The position numbers and the translations under genes were made by a program. DNA of 64,000 nt from Stenotrophomonas maltophilia. Lineage in GTDB: Bacteria; Pseudomonadota; Gammaproteobacteria; Xanthomonadales; Xanthomonadaceae. Positions within the stretch are counted from its first letter, which is position 1, and each line of letters begins with the position of its first letter. Positions 35,597 to 44,860 of the stretch are shown in pieces. The stretch is taken from assembly GCA_002364755.1 (NCBI GenBank), contig DEZI01000037.1, forward strand, positions 58,229 through 122,228, given 5' to 3'. The notes beneath the pieces are model-generated. The model was not told the origin of the DNA. It saw only the letters and a program-made list of their open reading frames with translations, and ran no database searches.

Positions 35597-37703
35597 ATGG
35601 GCACAGACCTCGCGGGTTCGCGAGGGCAGGCCGTTCCCGCTGGGCGCGACCTGGGACGGGCTGGGAGTGAATTTCGCGCTGTATTCGCGCCACGCAACCA
35701 AGGTGGAGCTGTGCCTGTTCGATGCGCGCAACCGCGAGATAGAGCGCATCGCGCTGCCGGAGTACACCAACGAGGTGTGGCACGGATACCTCCCTGACGT
35801 GCGCCCGGGTCAGCGCTATGGCTACCGCGTGCACGGCCCCTATGCGCCGCAGGATGGACACCGCTTCAATCCGAACAAGCTGCTGCTGGACCCGTACGCC
35901 AAGCAGATCGTGGGCGAGATCAAGTGGGCGCCGCACCTGTTCGGCTATACGCTGGGACACCGGGATGCCGATTTGAGCTTCGACCGCCGCGACAGCGCGC
36001 CGTACATGCCGCGCTGCGCGGTGATCGACCCGGCGTTCAGCTGGGGCAGCGAGCGCGCGCCCGAAACGTCCTGGGACCGCACGGTCATCTACGAAGCACA
36101 CGTACGCGGGCTTACCATGCAGCATCCGGGCGTACCCCAGGCCGAGCGCGGTACCTTCTCGGCACTGCGGCACGATGCGGTGGTGGACCATCTGGTGCAT
36201 CTGGGGGTGACGGCCATCGAACTGCTGCCGGTGCATGCCTACGTCGACGACCAGCAACTGCTGGAGCGCGGCCTGCGCAATTACTGGGGCTACAACACCA
36301 TCGGCTTCTTCGCGCCGCAGCCGCGCTACCTGTCGCTGGAAACAGTGGCCGAGTTCAAGCAGATGATTGCCCGCCTGCACAGTGCGGGCATCGAGGTGAT
36401 CCTTGATGTGGTCTACAACCACACTGCCGAAGGCAATGAACTGGGGCCGACGCTCTCGTTCAAGGGCATCGACAACGCCAGCTACTACCGGCTGGCCGAT
36501 GACCGACGCTTCTATATCAACGATACCGGTACCGGCAACACCTTCGACCTGACCAATGCCGGCGCCCTGCGCATGGTGATGGACTCACTGCGCTACTGGG
36601 TGACCGAAATGCGCGTCGATGGCTTCCGCTTCGACCTGGCCACCATCCTTGGCCGCGAGCGCCATGGCTTTGATCCGTCGGGCAGCTTCCTCGATGCGGT
36701 GCGCCAGGACCCGGTGCTCAGCCAGGTGAAGCTGATCGCAGAGCCGTGGGACATCGGGCCCGGCGGCTACCAGCTGGGCCAGTTCCCGCCGGGGTGGGCG
36801 GAGTGGAATGACCGGTTCCGGGACACGACTCGTGCACTGTGGCGGGGGGATGCGGGCCAGCTGCCGGAGTTCGCGGCCCGCTTCACCGGGTCTGCGGACC
36901 TGTTCGACCATCACGGCCGCCGGCCCTCGGCCAGCATCAACCTGGTCACCGCGCACGACGGCTACACCCTGCACGACCTGGTGAGCTACAACGACCGCCA
37001 TAACGAGGCCAATGGCGAGGACAACCGCGACGGACATTCGCACAACCTGTCGTACAACCATGGCGTGGAAGGCGATACCGACGAAGAGGGCATCATCGCC
37101 CTGCGATCGCGGCAGATGCGCAACCTGGTCGGCACGCTGCTGCTCGCGCAGGGCACGCCGATGCTGCTGGCCGGCGATGAGTTTGGCCATTCGCAGCAGG
37201 GCAACAACAATGCTTACTGCCAGGACAATCCGCTGAGCTGGATCGACTGGGAGCGCGCGGCGCAGCCCGGGCCCCAGGCGCAGGCGGCCTTCGTGCGGCG
37301 CGCATTGGCCTTGCGTCGGCGCTACGGGCTGCTGCGACGCAATCGCTTCCTGACTGGCGACTTCGACGCGGCGCTCGGAATGCGCGACATCGAGTGGCGG
37401 CGCCCCGATGGTGAGCCGATGGGCGAGGGCGACTGGCACAATTCCGAACAGCGGGCGTTGCTGATCGTGCTGGACGGCCGCAGCCCGGACAGCGGACTGC
37501 GCGAGCCCGGCCGCCATGTCAGCCTGGCCTTGCTGCTGAACCCCAGCGACCAGCAGCAGCGGTTCCGGCCCTCCGACGAAACACTGTCGTTCCGTCGCGT
37601 GGTCCTGCAGACCGACGACGCGCCGCTGGAGATGGATGAGGAGGGGCAGTGGACGCTGCCCGCCCGAAGCCTGTGCCTGCTGGCATCCAGCAGCGCAGGG
37701 TGA
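35583..37703 (+). CDS. glgX: glycogen debranching enzyme
   Basis: 706 residues, GH13 isoamylase type. It hydrolyses alpha-1,6 branches. PFPLGATWDGLGVNFALYSRHA opens the CBM48 domain. The barrel has DVVYNHTAEGNE, the nucleophile in GFRFDLATILG, the acid Glu in LIAEPWDIGPGGYQLG and the Asp in VTAHDGYTLHDLVSY. LAGDEFGHSQQGNNNAYCQDN is typical of GlgX/TreX. It is the last gene of the operon and supplies linear maltodextrins to MalQ and TreY. A GC hairpin follows between it and the convergent OsmC-like gene. Confidence 0.94.
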   Translation: MATRKWAQTSRVREGRPFPLGATWDGLGVNFALYSRHATKVELCLFDARNREIERIALPEYTNEVWHGYLPDVRPGQRYGYRVHGPYAPQDGHRFNPNKLLLDPYAKQIVGEIKWAPHLFGYTLGHRDADLSFDRRDSAPYMPRCAVIDPAFSWGSERAPETSWDRTVIYEAHVRGLTMQHPGVPQAERGTFSALRHDAVVDHLVHLGVTAIELLPVHAYVDDQQLLERGLRNYWGYNTIGFFAPQPRYLSLETVAEFKQMIARLHSAGIEVILDVVYNHTAEGNELGPTLSFKGIDNASYYRLADDRRFYINDTGTGNTFDLTNAGALRMVMDSLRYWVTEMRVDGFRFDLATILGRERHGFDPSGSFLDAVRQDPVLSQVKLIAEPWDIGPGGYQLGQFPPGWAEWNDRFRDTTRALWRGDAGQLPEFAARFTGSADLFDHHGRRPSASINLVTAHDGYTLHDLVSYNDRHNEANGEDNRDGHSHNLSYNHGVEGDTDEEGIIALRSRQMRNLVGTLLLAQGTPMLLAGDEFGHSQQGNNNAYCQDNPLSWIDWERAAQPGPQAQAAFVRRALALRRRYGLLRRNRFLTGDFDAALGMRDIEWRRPDGEPMGEGDWHNSEQRALLIVLDGRSPDSGLREPGRHVSLALLLNPSDQQQRFRPSDETLSFRRVVLQTDDAPLEMDEEGQWTLPARSLCLLASSSAG

Positions 37704-37709
37704 CGGCGC

Positions 37710-37729
37710 GGCCCGGGTCACACCGGGCC
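37710..37729. terminator. GC hairpin between glgX and the convergent OsmC-like gene
   Basis: Inverted repeat GGCCCGG / CCGGGCC with a 6-base loop, 6 bases after the glgX stop. The position between two converging genes suits a terminator, although no U-tract follows. Confidence 0.4.
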
Positions 37730-37749
37730 ACGCCCAGCGGGCCCGGCCC

Positions 37750-38148
37750 TCAGCCGGCCTGGCCGCGCTCGCTGGTGATGCGGGCACCCTCGCGCATCAC
37801 CAGGGTCACCGGGGTTTTTTCCACCACTTCCAGCAGCCGCGACCACTGCGCATCGCTCAGCTCGCCACTGGCATGCAGCACCCGGTGCACGTGCAGGCGG
37901 CCATTCTCGTCGCGCTCGGAGCGCAGCTCCGCGTGGAACTCGCCCAGCTCCCAGCCCTTGCGCTGGGCATACATGCGCAGGGTGATGGCGGTGCACGACG
38001 CCAGCGACGCCAGGTACAGGTCGAACGGGGCAAAGCCGCGGCCCTGGCCGTCCAGCGTGGCCGGCTCGTCGGCATCGACGCTGAAGGTGCCGTTGCTGAC
38101 GTGGTGCAGGTAGTTGTCGGCGGTGGAGATGATGCGGGCGTAGGCCAT
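37750..38148 (-). CDS. OsmC/Ohr-family protein
   Basis: 132 residues. The OsmC fold pattern is visible: PFDLYLASLASCTAITLRMYA with one conserved Cys52, and HVHRVLHASGELSDAQWSRLLEVVEKTPVTLVM. Genuine Ohr and OsmC use two redox cysteines. Only Cys52 is present here, so this may be a non-peroxidase subgroup (YhfA-like) rather than a true hydroperoxide reductase. The ATG at 38148 is the only reasonable start. Confidence 0.8.
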   Translation of the reverse strand: MAYARIISTADNYLHHVSNGTFSVDADEPATLDGQGRGFAPFDLYLASLASCTAITLRMYAQRKGWELGEFHAELRSERDENGRLHVHRVLHASGELSDAQWSRLLEVVEKTPVTLVMREGARITSERGQAG

Positions 38149-38298
38149 GGCGGGACAGGGGAGAGTGGAGACCGGGAAATGGTACCGCCGTCGGCCCGGC
38201 GCGGGCGCCTGCGCGCGGTCGTCACGCGCTCTTGTAGGCCGATTGGCCACCCTTTGCCTGCAACAGTCGGAAGTGCCGCCTGGACAGGAGCGTTGTAC

Positions 38299-38700
38299 GT
38301 GTTGGAAGCCGTTGATAATCCGGGCCTGGAAGGCGTACGTGTACTGGTGGCGGAAGATGAATTCGCCATCGCCATGTTCCTGGTCGACTACCTCGAGCTG
38401 AAGGGCGTGCAGGTCATCGGACCCGCAGGCGACCTTGCCGCGCTGGGCAGGCTGGTGGATGAACAGCCCATCGATGTGGCGTTGCTCGATATCAACCTGG
38501 GCGGGCAGCAGGTCTACCCCTTGGCGGACCGTCTGGTCGAAGCCGGGATCCCCTTCCTGCTGACCTCCGGCTATGACGACAACGTGCCCAGCCGGTTCGC
38601 CGACGTTCCGCGCTGCGCCAAGCCCTATCACATCCAGGCACTGGCCCAGCAGCTCGAGACGCTGGTGCAGGCCACGCGTGCGGCCGCAGGTGGAAATTGA
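38299..38700 (+). CDS. single-domain response regulator
   Basis: 133 residues, receiver domain only. Acidic pocket residues lie in VLVAEDE, the phospho-acceptor is Asp64 (LLDINLGG), followed by LLTSGY and the conserved lysine in CAKPY. No output domain is present. A GTG start at 38299 is chosen: ACAGGAG lies 8 bases upstream, and no ATG occurs before the receiver fold. It ends 9 bases before the HWE kinase gene, so the two are a likely phosphorelay pair. Confidence 0.85.
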   Translation: MLEAVDNPGLEGVRVLVAEDEFAIAMFLVDYLELKGVQVIGPAGDLAALGRLVDEQPIDVALLDINLGGQQVYPLADRLVEAGIPFLLTSGYDDNVPSRFADVPRCAKPYHIQALAQQLETLVQATRAAAGGN

Positions 38701-38709
38701 AGGCTGCGC

Positions 38710-40290
38710 ATGGGTAGCCGATTGCAGATGAGCTCGCCCGTGGCAACCACGCCGGTGCCGCCGACGTCGCCGCCGCTGCACGCGCTGCGTGGCGGCATGG
38801 CCGAGCGCATCGCCGCCCACGACTGGTCGGCAACGCCGCTGGGTGCACGCGATGAGTGGGCACCGCACCTGCGGGCAACCGTCGATCTGATGTTGGCCCA
38901 CGGCTTTCCCATGATCGTTCTGTGGGGCGAGGAGCTGGTCCAGCTTTACAACGATGGCTATGCAGAGATCCTGGCCGACAAGCACCCGGGCGGCCTGGGT
39001 CAGGCCACCCGCGTCTGCTGGCCGGAGGTGTGGCACATCAATGGCCCCATCTATGCCCGCGTGTGGCAGGGCGAGACGATCACCTACGAGGACAAGCTCT
39101 ACCCGCTGGCCCGGCAGGGCGTGCTGGAAGACATCTGGTTCACCATCACCTACAGCCCGATCCGTGACGCCGGCGGGCGCATCGAAGGGGTGCTGGTGAC
39201 CATGTTCGAGACCACGTCCGCACACACGGCGCACGCCGCGCGGGCGCACGAGCAGCAGCGCCGGCGGCAGAGTGACGAACGCCTGTCACTCGCCTTCCAG
39301 ATACTGCCGGTGGGGCTGTGCATCGTCGACACCGAAGGGCGGGTGCTGCAGTCCAACGAGCAGATGCGCGCCTACCTTCCCACCGGTGAGCTGCCCTCGC
39401 GCGACACCGGCAACATGCAGCGCTGGCAGGGCTGGCACGCGGATGGGAGCCTGATCGGTCCCGAGGACTTTCCCGTTGCCCGTGCACTGCGCGGCGACAC
39501 GGTGGTACCCGGGCTGGAATTCCAGTTCACCCACGAGGATGGACAGGTGCGCTGGACACGTATCGCAGCGGCGCCGCTGCGCGATGCGCAGGGTGAGGTC
39601 ACCGCCGTGTTCGCCATCGTCATCGACATCGATACGCTGAAGCGCGCGACCGAACGGCAGGCCGTGCTGCTGGCCGAGCTGCAGCATCGGGTGCGCAACA
39701 TCATGGCGATGATCCATGCCATTGCCTGGCGCACGCAGGAAACGGTAGGCAGCGTCGAAGAATACGCGGAGCGCTTGTGCGGTCGGCTGATGTCGCTGGC
39801 GCGCACGCAGGCGCTGCTGACCCGCGCCGACAATGCCGGCGTGTGCCTGCGCGGCATGCTGGACGAGGAAATATCGGTGCAGGTGCATCGATCGGACCAG
39901 TACGGGCTGGAGGGCCCCGACCTGCTGCTGCCGCCGAAAGCAGCCGAGGTGCTGTCGCTGGCGGTGCATGAGCTGGTGACGAACTCGCTGAAGTACGGCG
40001 CCATCAGCAATGATGGCCGCATCAGCGTGTCGTGGTCCGTGCAGGTGGAAGACGGGGGCAATCCCTGGCTGGCCCTGCACTGGTGCGAGAACCATGTGAC
40101 GGTTTCGGACTGGTCGCCGCCGCAGCGGCGGGGCCTGGGCCGCTCGCTCATCGAGAAACGCGTGCCCTACGAACTGGCAGGCAGCGGGCAGCTGCAGTTT
40201 CGAGCTGACGGCGTAGATGCCCATATCCGCTTCCCGCTGCGTGAGCGCGACAGCCTGCTGCAGACGGACGCGCCGGCCACCACAGGTTGA
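38710..40290 (+). CDS. PAS-domain HWE-family histidine kinase
   Basis: 526 residues, no membrane helix, so a soluble sensor. The N-terminal domain (about 25-175) resembles a PAS/GAF-type module (WSATPLGARDEWAPHLRATVDLML). A second PAS with PAC (about 190-310) ends FAIVIDIDTLKRATERQ. The kinase core begins with the phospho-acceptor His in LLAELQHRVRNIMAMIHAIAWRT and continues with LAVHELVTNSLKYGA. These are HWE family marks (His-Arg in the H-box and a WCE-like motif, LHWCENHV). Likely ligands are light, redox state or a small molecule, unknown here. It is paired with the receiver protein just upstream. Confidence 0.88.
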   Translation: MGSRLQMSSPVATTPVPPTSPPLHALRGGMAERIAAHDWSATPLGARDEWAPHLRATVDLMLAHGFPMIVLWGEELVQLYNDGYAEILADKHPGGLGQATRVCWPEVWHINGPIYARVWQGETITYEDKLYPLARQGVLEDIWFTITYSPIRDAGGRIEGVLVTMFETTSAHTAHAARAHEQQRRRQSDERLSLAFQILPVGLCIVDTEGRVLQSNEQMRAYLPTGELPSRDTGNMQRWQGWHADGSLIGPEDFPVARALRGDTVVPGLEFQFTHEDGQVRWTRIAAAPLRDAQGEVTAVFAIVIDIDTLKRATERQAVLLAELQHRVRNIMAMIHAIAWRTQETVGSVEEYAERLCGRLMSLARTQALLTRADNAGVCLRGMLDEEISVQVHRSDQYGLEGPDLLLPPKAAEVLSLAVHELVTNSLKYGAISNDGRISVSWSVQVEDGGNPWLALHWCENHVTVSDWSPPQRRGLGRSLIEKRVPYELAGSGQLQFRADGVDAHIRFPLRERDSLLQTDAPATTG

Positions 40291-40432
40291 GCAGTCGTGG
40301 GCACGGGCCGCGCCGCGTGCGCGGCCTGTGCGATGATCCGGGGCATTGAAGCCACGGATCAGGATGCAGCACATGAATGAAGGAACGCAGTGGCCGGTGC
40401 GCGGCCTGCGCGCGTTTGTGACGGAGGACTCA

Positions 40433-41016
40433 ATGCACGTACGTCGCTTTGCCCGCGCAATCACTGCTATGGTTGTGGCCGCGCTGGCCCTGCCCCTGCA
40501 GGCGGCACCCGCGCCGCCCAGCCTGGTGCAGGCGCTGAAGGCGGCCGAGGCTACGCTGCAGCTCATACCGGGCGATGACATCGAACTTGACTTTCGACCC
40601 GCCTGGACCGGCGTGGCCGATCTGGACGGCGATGGCGGTTCTGAGATCATCTACTTCTACACGTCCACCTACACCGGGGAACGTTCGCACAAAGAAACGT
40701 CGTCGCCGTGATGACGGCACTGACGCCGGACGATCCACGCGGCAAGGAGAATCCCAACAGCCTGTCGCCGGTCGATGCCGAGGATTACGCGGCCATCCGC
40801 GCATCCGGCTACGCCAATGATGCAGGCACGCAGATACCGGGTGCGGTGCAGTCCATCCGCATTGAGGGCAGCCGCATCATTGTCGACTTCATCGTGACCG
40901 CCGGTGCGACGGTCTGCTAGGTTCCCCGCGGCTCCCGCCACGTCTGCCCGCCAGAGGGGCCGTATCAGTGGGTCCTGCACTGGACGCCGGGCGAGCTGGC
41001 CCGTCAGCAGCAGTAG
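40433..41016 (+). pseudogene. secreted FG-GAP/VCBS-like protein, frameshifted and with an internal stop
   Basis: The first part (from ATG 40433) has a signal peptide (ITAMVVAALALPLQAAP) and a calcium-loop-like segment DLDGDGGSEIIYFYTSTYTG, then shifts out of frame near 40675-40682 and stops at 40711. The continuation in another frame reads TFAQRNVVAVMTALTPDD and runs to a TAG at 40918-40920. The same frame then continues with protein-like sequence (CPPEGPYQWVLHWTPGELARQQQ) to a TAG at 41014-41016, which is the GTAG head of a REP. The natural gene was therefore probably one reading frame of about 195 codons with two lesions. A sequencing error could explain the first. Function of the family is unknown to me. 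Confidence 0.6.
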
Positions 41017-41144
41017 CGTTGAGCTTGCTCGACTGCTCAAGCGCTTTGTAGAGCCGAGCCCATGCTCGGCTGCTCCCGCTCTCTGTAGAGTCGCGCTTGC
41101 TCGACTGGATTGCAGAGATGGCAGTCGAGCAAGCTCGACTCTAC
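41013..41144. repeat. REP cluster, four elements
   Basis: Elements at 41013-41033 (GTAGCGTTGAGC, TTGAGC subtype), 41048-41071 (GTAGAGCCGAGCCC), 41085-41105 (GTAGAGTCGCGC) and an inverted one at about 41123-41144 ending CTCTAC. The outer two supply stop codons: the pseudogene TAG at 41014-41016 and the complement TAG of the catalase-like gene at 41141-41143. Confidence 0.85.
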
Positions 41145-42232
41145 TGTCCGCCTGCAACGGGCTCGTGCAGCGGACACCGGTTGTGCTGAGAGCGATGCTC
41201 ACGCGAGGCGGCCATGACAACCTTGCGTGCCCGGTTCAGCGCACCCAGCGGCCGATGTGCTTCCAGCGCGTGCCATGGACTGAACGCCAGGCGATCCTCG
41301 ACGCCCGGTGACTCCGCATCATCCCAGCTCACCTGGGGCGGAACGTGCAGCTCGGCAACGGCAATGAACGGGCTCTGCTCCTGTGGCCACTCCACCGAGG
41401 CATCCTCGATGGGCATCGCTTTTTCATCCCGGCACAGCTGCGCGCACAGCTCCCAGACCAGATGGCCACGCCCGCTCGCAAGCGTCTCCTGAATGGCATC
41501 GCGCTGGCCGTCTTCGATGTTTTGCAATGGTGCCCCATCCAGTGCCTGCAAGGTGGCCGAGACTGGGCGCAGGCAGAACTTGGCCACGTAGGGGCCGAAG
41601 CGGAACGGCACCTGGCTGAAGAAGGTTTCCCCCATTGGATGTGTCTGCGGTTCGCCGCCCATCCCTTTGATCTTCGCGCTGCCGCCGCCTGCGGCTTCCA
41701 GCAACCTTTCGCCGCCGCGAAGGGTGGCCGAAATCACTGCCTTGGTTCGCGGCATGCGCTCGGTGGTTGCCGCCAGCAGCTTTGTTGAACGGAGAAAGCC
41801 TTTTGGACCCGGGCTGGTAAAGGCGGGGCCGTTGACCATCAGGAAGTCCTGGCTGTGCTGCTCTTCGCTTTCCGCGACGCGGGCGCCGCTCACACCAAGG
41901 ATCTTGATGGCGATGGCGCGCGGGGTGGACACCGTGTCCGGCAACTGTTCGGCGGGCGGGGAAGAAAAGCGAACGACCGCCTCGTAGGTTGCAGGCGCAG
42001 CGAAGAGTCCTTGCGCGAGTTCCTGTGGGAGGGCATCAGAAACCTTCAGCCTGCCCTTGAGCAGCGCCTGGCCTTTTGCATGCACGGCACGATAAGCATG
42101 GCCTTCGGCCTCTGCCACCGTGCGCGCCATGCCGAGGAATACCTCGCGCAGCGCATCGATGGTCTCGGCTTCGTCAGCCTCTGGCTGCTCCATGCCGGCG
42201 TGGAAGGGAACGGGGGGAAGTAGCGTGCGCAT
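41141..42232 (-). CDS. catalase-family haem protein
   Basis: 363 residues from the ATG at 42232; another ATG four codons upstream is possible. It belongs to the small catalase-like haem proteins (y4iL-like), not to classical KatA/KatE. YRAVHAKGQALLKG supplies the distal His. EAVVRFSSPPAEQLPD, TPRAIAIKILGV, DFLMVNGPAFTSP and FSPWHALEAHRPLGALNRAR are the recognisable blocks. No signal peptide is visible. Members may be peroxidases or haem-dependent oxygenases; catalase activity should not be assumed. The TAG stop lies in the CTAC end of an inverted REP. Confidence 0.8.
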   Translation of the reverse strand: MRTLLPPVPFHAGMEQPEADEAETIDALREVFLGMARTVAEAEGHAYRAVHAKGQALLKGRLKVSDALPQELAQGLFAAPATYEAVVRFSSPPAEQLPDTVSTPRAIAIKILGVSGARVAESEEQHSQDFLMVNGPAFTSPGPKGFLRSTKLLAATTERMPRTKAVISATLRGGERLLEAAGGGSAKIKGMGGEPQTHPMGETFFSQVPFRFGPYVAKFCLRPVSATLQALDGAPLQNIEDGQRDAIQETLASGRGHLVWELCAQLCRDEKAMPIEDASVEWPQEQSPFIAVAELHVPPQVSWDDAESPGVEDRLAFSPWHALEAHRPLGALNRARKVVMAASREHRSQHNRCPLHEPVAGGQ

Positions 42233-42339
42233 GGCTGGCTCCATCAGGGATGAAGCCAGAATGCGCGGTTGCGGTTATCCGCTGGTGCAGGGCCGGCATG
42301 GGCCGCTTTCACGGCCCATGGGTGGGCGCCTGCGCCGTC

Positions 42340-43827
42340 TCAGGCGGGCTTTGGCGTCTCGCCATCACCGGCTTCCGGCAGCGGCGGCAGGGTCGGGTCA
42401 ACGGTCACCGGCCCATCGCTCTTCAGCAGGGCGGCGGCTTCCTTGTCGCTGGCCACGGCCGGCGGCGAACCGCGCAGCGGCATGTTCGCCGTCTCCTTCA
42501 CGAACATCATGGTGATCAGGCCGATCACCGCCGCAATCATCAGGTAGTAGGCGGGCACCAGCGGATCGCCGGTACGCTCGACCAGCCAGGCGGTGACCAG
42601 CGGCGTGGTGCCGCCGAACAGCGACACGGACACGTTGAAGGCGATCGACAGCGCGCTGTAGCGCACCGGTGTGTAGAACAGCGCCGGCAGCGTGGACGGC
42701 ATCGAACTGGTGAAGCACACCAGGGCAAGGCCCAGCAGCATCAGGCCCAGGAAGATCAGCCAGTCGTTGCCGCTGCCGATCAGCAGCAGGCAGGGCACGG
42801 CCAGCACCAGCAGCGCGATGCAGGCGCCGATGATCATCGGCCGGCGCCCGAGCTTGTCGCTGAAAAGACCACCGACGATGTTCAGCGGCATCATCACCAG
42901 CATCACGATGATGATCAGCAGCAGGCCCTTGCTCTCCGCATAGCCCATGGTCACGCTCAGGTAGCTGGGCATGTAGGTCAGCAGCATGTAGTCGGTGACG
43001 TTGAACACCAGCACCAGGCCCATGCACACCAGCAGCTGGCGGCCATGCACGCGGAACAGGTCACCCAGGCCCGGGCGGTCGTGCTCGCGCTTCTCGGCTT
43101 CCTCGGCGAAGGCGCGGAAGGCTGGGGTCTCTTCCAGCTTCATGCGCATGTACAGGCCGAGCAGGCCCAGCGGACCGGCGACCAGGAACGGGATGCGCCA
43201 GCCCCAGTCCAGCATGTCCTCGCTGCTCAGGAGCATGTGCAGCGCGGTGACCGTGCCGGCGCCGGCGATGTAGCCGCCCAGCGTGCCGAACTCCAGCCAG
43301 CTGCCCATCAGGCCGCGGTTGCGGTCGGTTGAGTACTCGGCGATGAAGGTGGCCGCGCCGCCGTACTCGCCGCCGGTGGAGAAGCCCTGCACGACGCGCG
43401 CCAGCAGCAGCAGGACCGGCGCCCAGATACCGATGCGTTCGTAGGAGGGGATCAGACCGATGGCAAAGGTGCCCAGCGCCATCAGGATCATGGTGAAGGC
43501 CAGCACTTTCTGCCGCCCGTAGCGGTCACCCAGCGGGCCGAATACCAGACCGCCCAGCGGGCGCACCAGGAAGGCCACGGTGAAGGTCGCGAACGCGGCG
43601 ATCACCTGCGCGGTGGGATTGCTGGAGGGGAAGAAGACCTGGCCGATGGTCACCGCAAGGTAGCCGTAGACGCCGAAGTCGAACCATTCCATCGCATTGC
43701 CCAGTGCAGCGGCACCGACGGCGCGCTTGAGCATGGGCTTGTCGACGACGGTGATCTCGTCGACCTCAAGGTGGCGGCGGCGTTTGAACCAACCGAAGTG
43801 GGCATGGGCATCGGGGTTGTCCTGCAT
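42340..43827 (-). CDS. proP: MFS metabolite:H+ symporter, ProP-like
   Basis: 495 residues, 12 predicted membrane helices. Sugar-transporter/MHS signatures: GNAMEWFDFGVYGYLA near 40-55, RPLGGLVFGPLGDRYGRQKVLAF, and RVVQGFSTGGEYGGAATFIAEY. This combination is typical of ProP and its relatives, which import proline, betaine and other osmolytes. The C-terminal coiled coil of E. coli ProP is absent; the tail is short and acidic/Pro-rich, so osmosensing may differ and the substrate is uncertain. The ATG at 43827 is chosen (MQDNPDAHAHFGWF). Confidence 0.85.
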   Translation of the reverse strand: MQDNPDAHAHFGWFKRRRHLEVDEITVVDKPMLKRAVGAAALGNAMEWFDFGVYGYLAVTIGQVFFPSSNPTAQVIAAFATFTVAFLVRPLGGLVFGPLGDRYGRQKVLAFTMILMALGTFAIGLIPSYERIGIWAPVLLLLARVVQGFSTGGEYGGAATFIAEYSTDRNRGLMGSWLEFGTLGGYIAGAGTVTALHMLLSSEDMLDWGWRIPFLVAGPLGLLGLYMRMKLEETPAFRAFAEEAEKREHDRPGLGDLFRVHGRQLLVCMGLVLVFNVTDYMLLTYMPSYLSVTMGYAESKGLLLIIIVMLVMMPLNIVGGLFSDKLGRRPMIIGACIALLVLAVPCLLLIGSGNDWLIFLGLMLLGLALVCFTSSMPSTLPALFYTPVRYSALSIAFNVSVSLFGGTTPLVTAWLVERTGDPLVPAYYLMIAAVIGLITMMFVKETANMPLRGSPPAVASDKEAAALLKSDGPVTVDPTLPPLPEAGDGETPKPA

Positions 43828-44439
43828 GGGGACGTCCTTTCTGTTCTTGAAGGGGGAGTGCGGAATAGGCGGTGTGGTGTCCCGGAAATCGGAAACGGCG
43901 ATGCTGGCGCAACTGGCGCAGGGGCATCGGTGCGGGCGGTCCACGTTGGACCAGGACGTACGGGAAAAAACCACGCACGGGAAACTACGCCGTGGATCGG
44001 CGAGGGCTGGTGAAGATCGATGCCAGGGGGGATGGCACATGCCGCGGATCAGAACGGGCTGACCGGACCAGGCTGGGTGGGCATCGGAAGGACGGTCAGG
44101 ATCAGCGCCTGAGCGGCGTCATCCACCCGGATCCTGCACGCGGCGAAGGAATGAGGGGGTGGGAGCGGGTGTGGCAAGCGGTACGCCGGTCGGCCGTGCT
44201 TCCCACGTGACAGGTGTGCCTGCCACGTAGTACGTCGTGTCGATCATTCCTTCATTATAACGGTTACGACGTGAACATGCAGCGAAGCGGGCTGTAGCGG
44301 ACGCTGTGCGCCCGACTGCCCGTTCATGCGCGCGCCTTGATGATGCCTGGCGCGATGACATGCTGTGGACGCAGTGTGGCCGCACCGCTCACAACGCAGC
44401 CCTTACGGTGGTGGCGAACCAACGCAACCGGAGCATCGC
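43828..44439. other. 612-base intergenic region
   Basis: No well-supported gene. It must hold the divergent promoters of the ProP-like gene (minus) and the host-attachment-family gene (plus). A minus-strand candidate of 42 codons (44119-44247) is preceded by GAAGGA, but a TATAAT-like box directly abuts it and the peptide (IDTTYYVAGTPVTWEARP) has no known relatives that I can recall. I leave it uncalled. Confidence 0.5.
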
Positions 44440-44856
44440 ATGACCCGTCGCATTCCCGAAGGTACCCTTGTCGTCGTCACCGATGGTGGCTCGGCGCGCG
44501 TGTTCACTAACGTCGGCAGCGATCATCAGCTGACGCTGAGGCAGGAGGGCGAGCTGCGCCTGCAGGACATCAGCGAGCAGGGTGTGTCGGGGCAAGGCCC
44601 GTCGGGTGCCGTGCCGAAGGACATGTCCATTTCCCAGCTCAACGAAGCGACGTTCGCCAAGCAGGTGGCCGAGCAGTTGAACGAGGATGCGTTGAAGAAC
44701 CGCTACGCGCACCTGATCCTGGTGGCCGATCCGATCACCCTGGGGCGCATCCGCCCGCTGCTGCACAAGGAAACGCAGGCGCGGCTGCTGGATGACCTGG
44801 CGAAAAACTTCACCAACGCACCGCTGGAAGACATCCAGCGCGCACTGGCGACGTAA
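44440..44856 (+). CDS. host-attachment-protein family (baeRF-like)
   Basis: 138 residues. It shows the pattern of the protein family named for host attachment in Agrobacterium: VVVTDGGSARVFTNVG at the N-terminus, LNEDALKNRYAHLILVADPITLGRIRPLL in the middle, and LAKNFTNAPLEDIQRAL at the end. The fold is related to eRF1 domain 1-like baeRF proteins, so the real function may be in ribosome or RNA biology, not attachment. It lies 4 bases before the thioredoxin-like gene, probably in one transcript. Confidence 0.82.
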   Translation: MTRRIPEGTLVVVTDGGSARVFTNVGSDHQLTLRQEGELRLQDISEQGVSGQGPSGAVPKDMSISQLNEATFAKQVAEQLNEDALKNRYAHLILVADPITLGRIRPLLHKETQARLLDDLAKNFTNAPLEDIQRALAT

Positions 44857-44860
44857 CGCC

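Noticed and set aside
40904..41311. Plus-strand frame through the REP cluster into the catalase-like gene
   Set aside because: It consists mainly of REP sequence and antisense of the catalase-like gene.
44119..44247. 42-codon minus-strand frame with a GAAGGA ribosome-binding-like sequence
   Set aside because: The peptide has no known relatives I recognise, and a TATAAT-like box sits inside the would-be leader. Evidence too weak.
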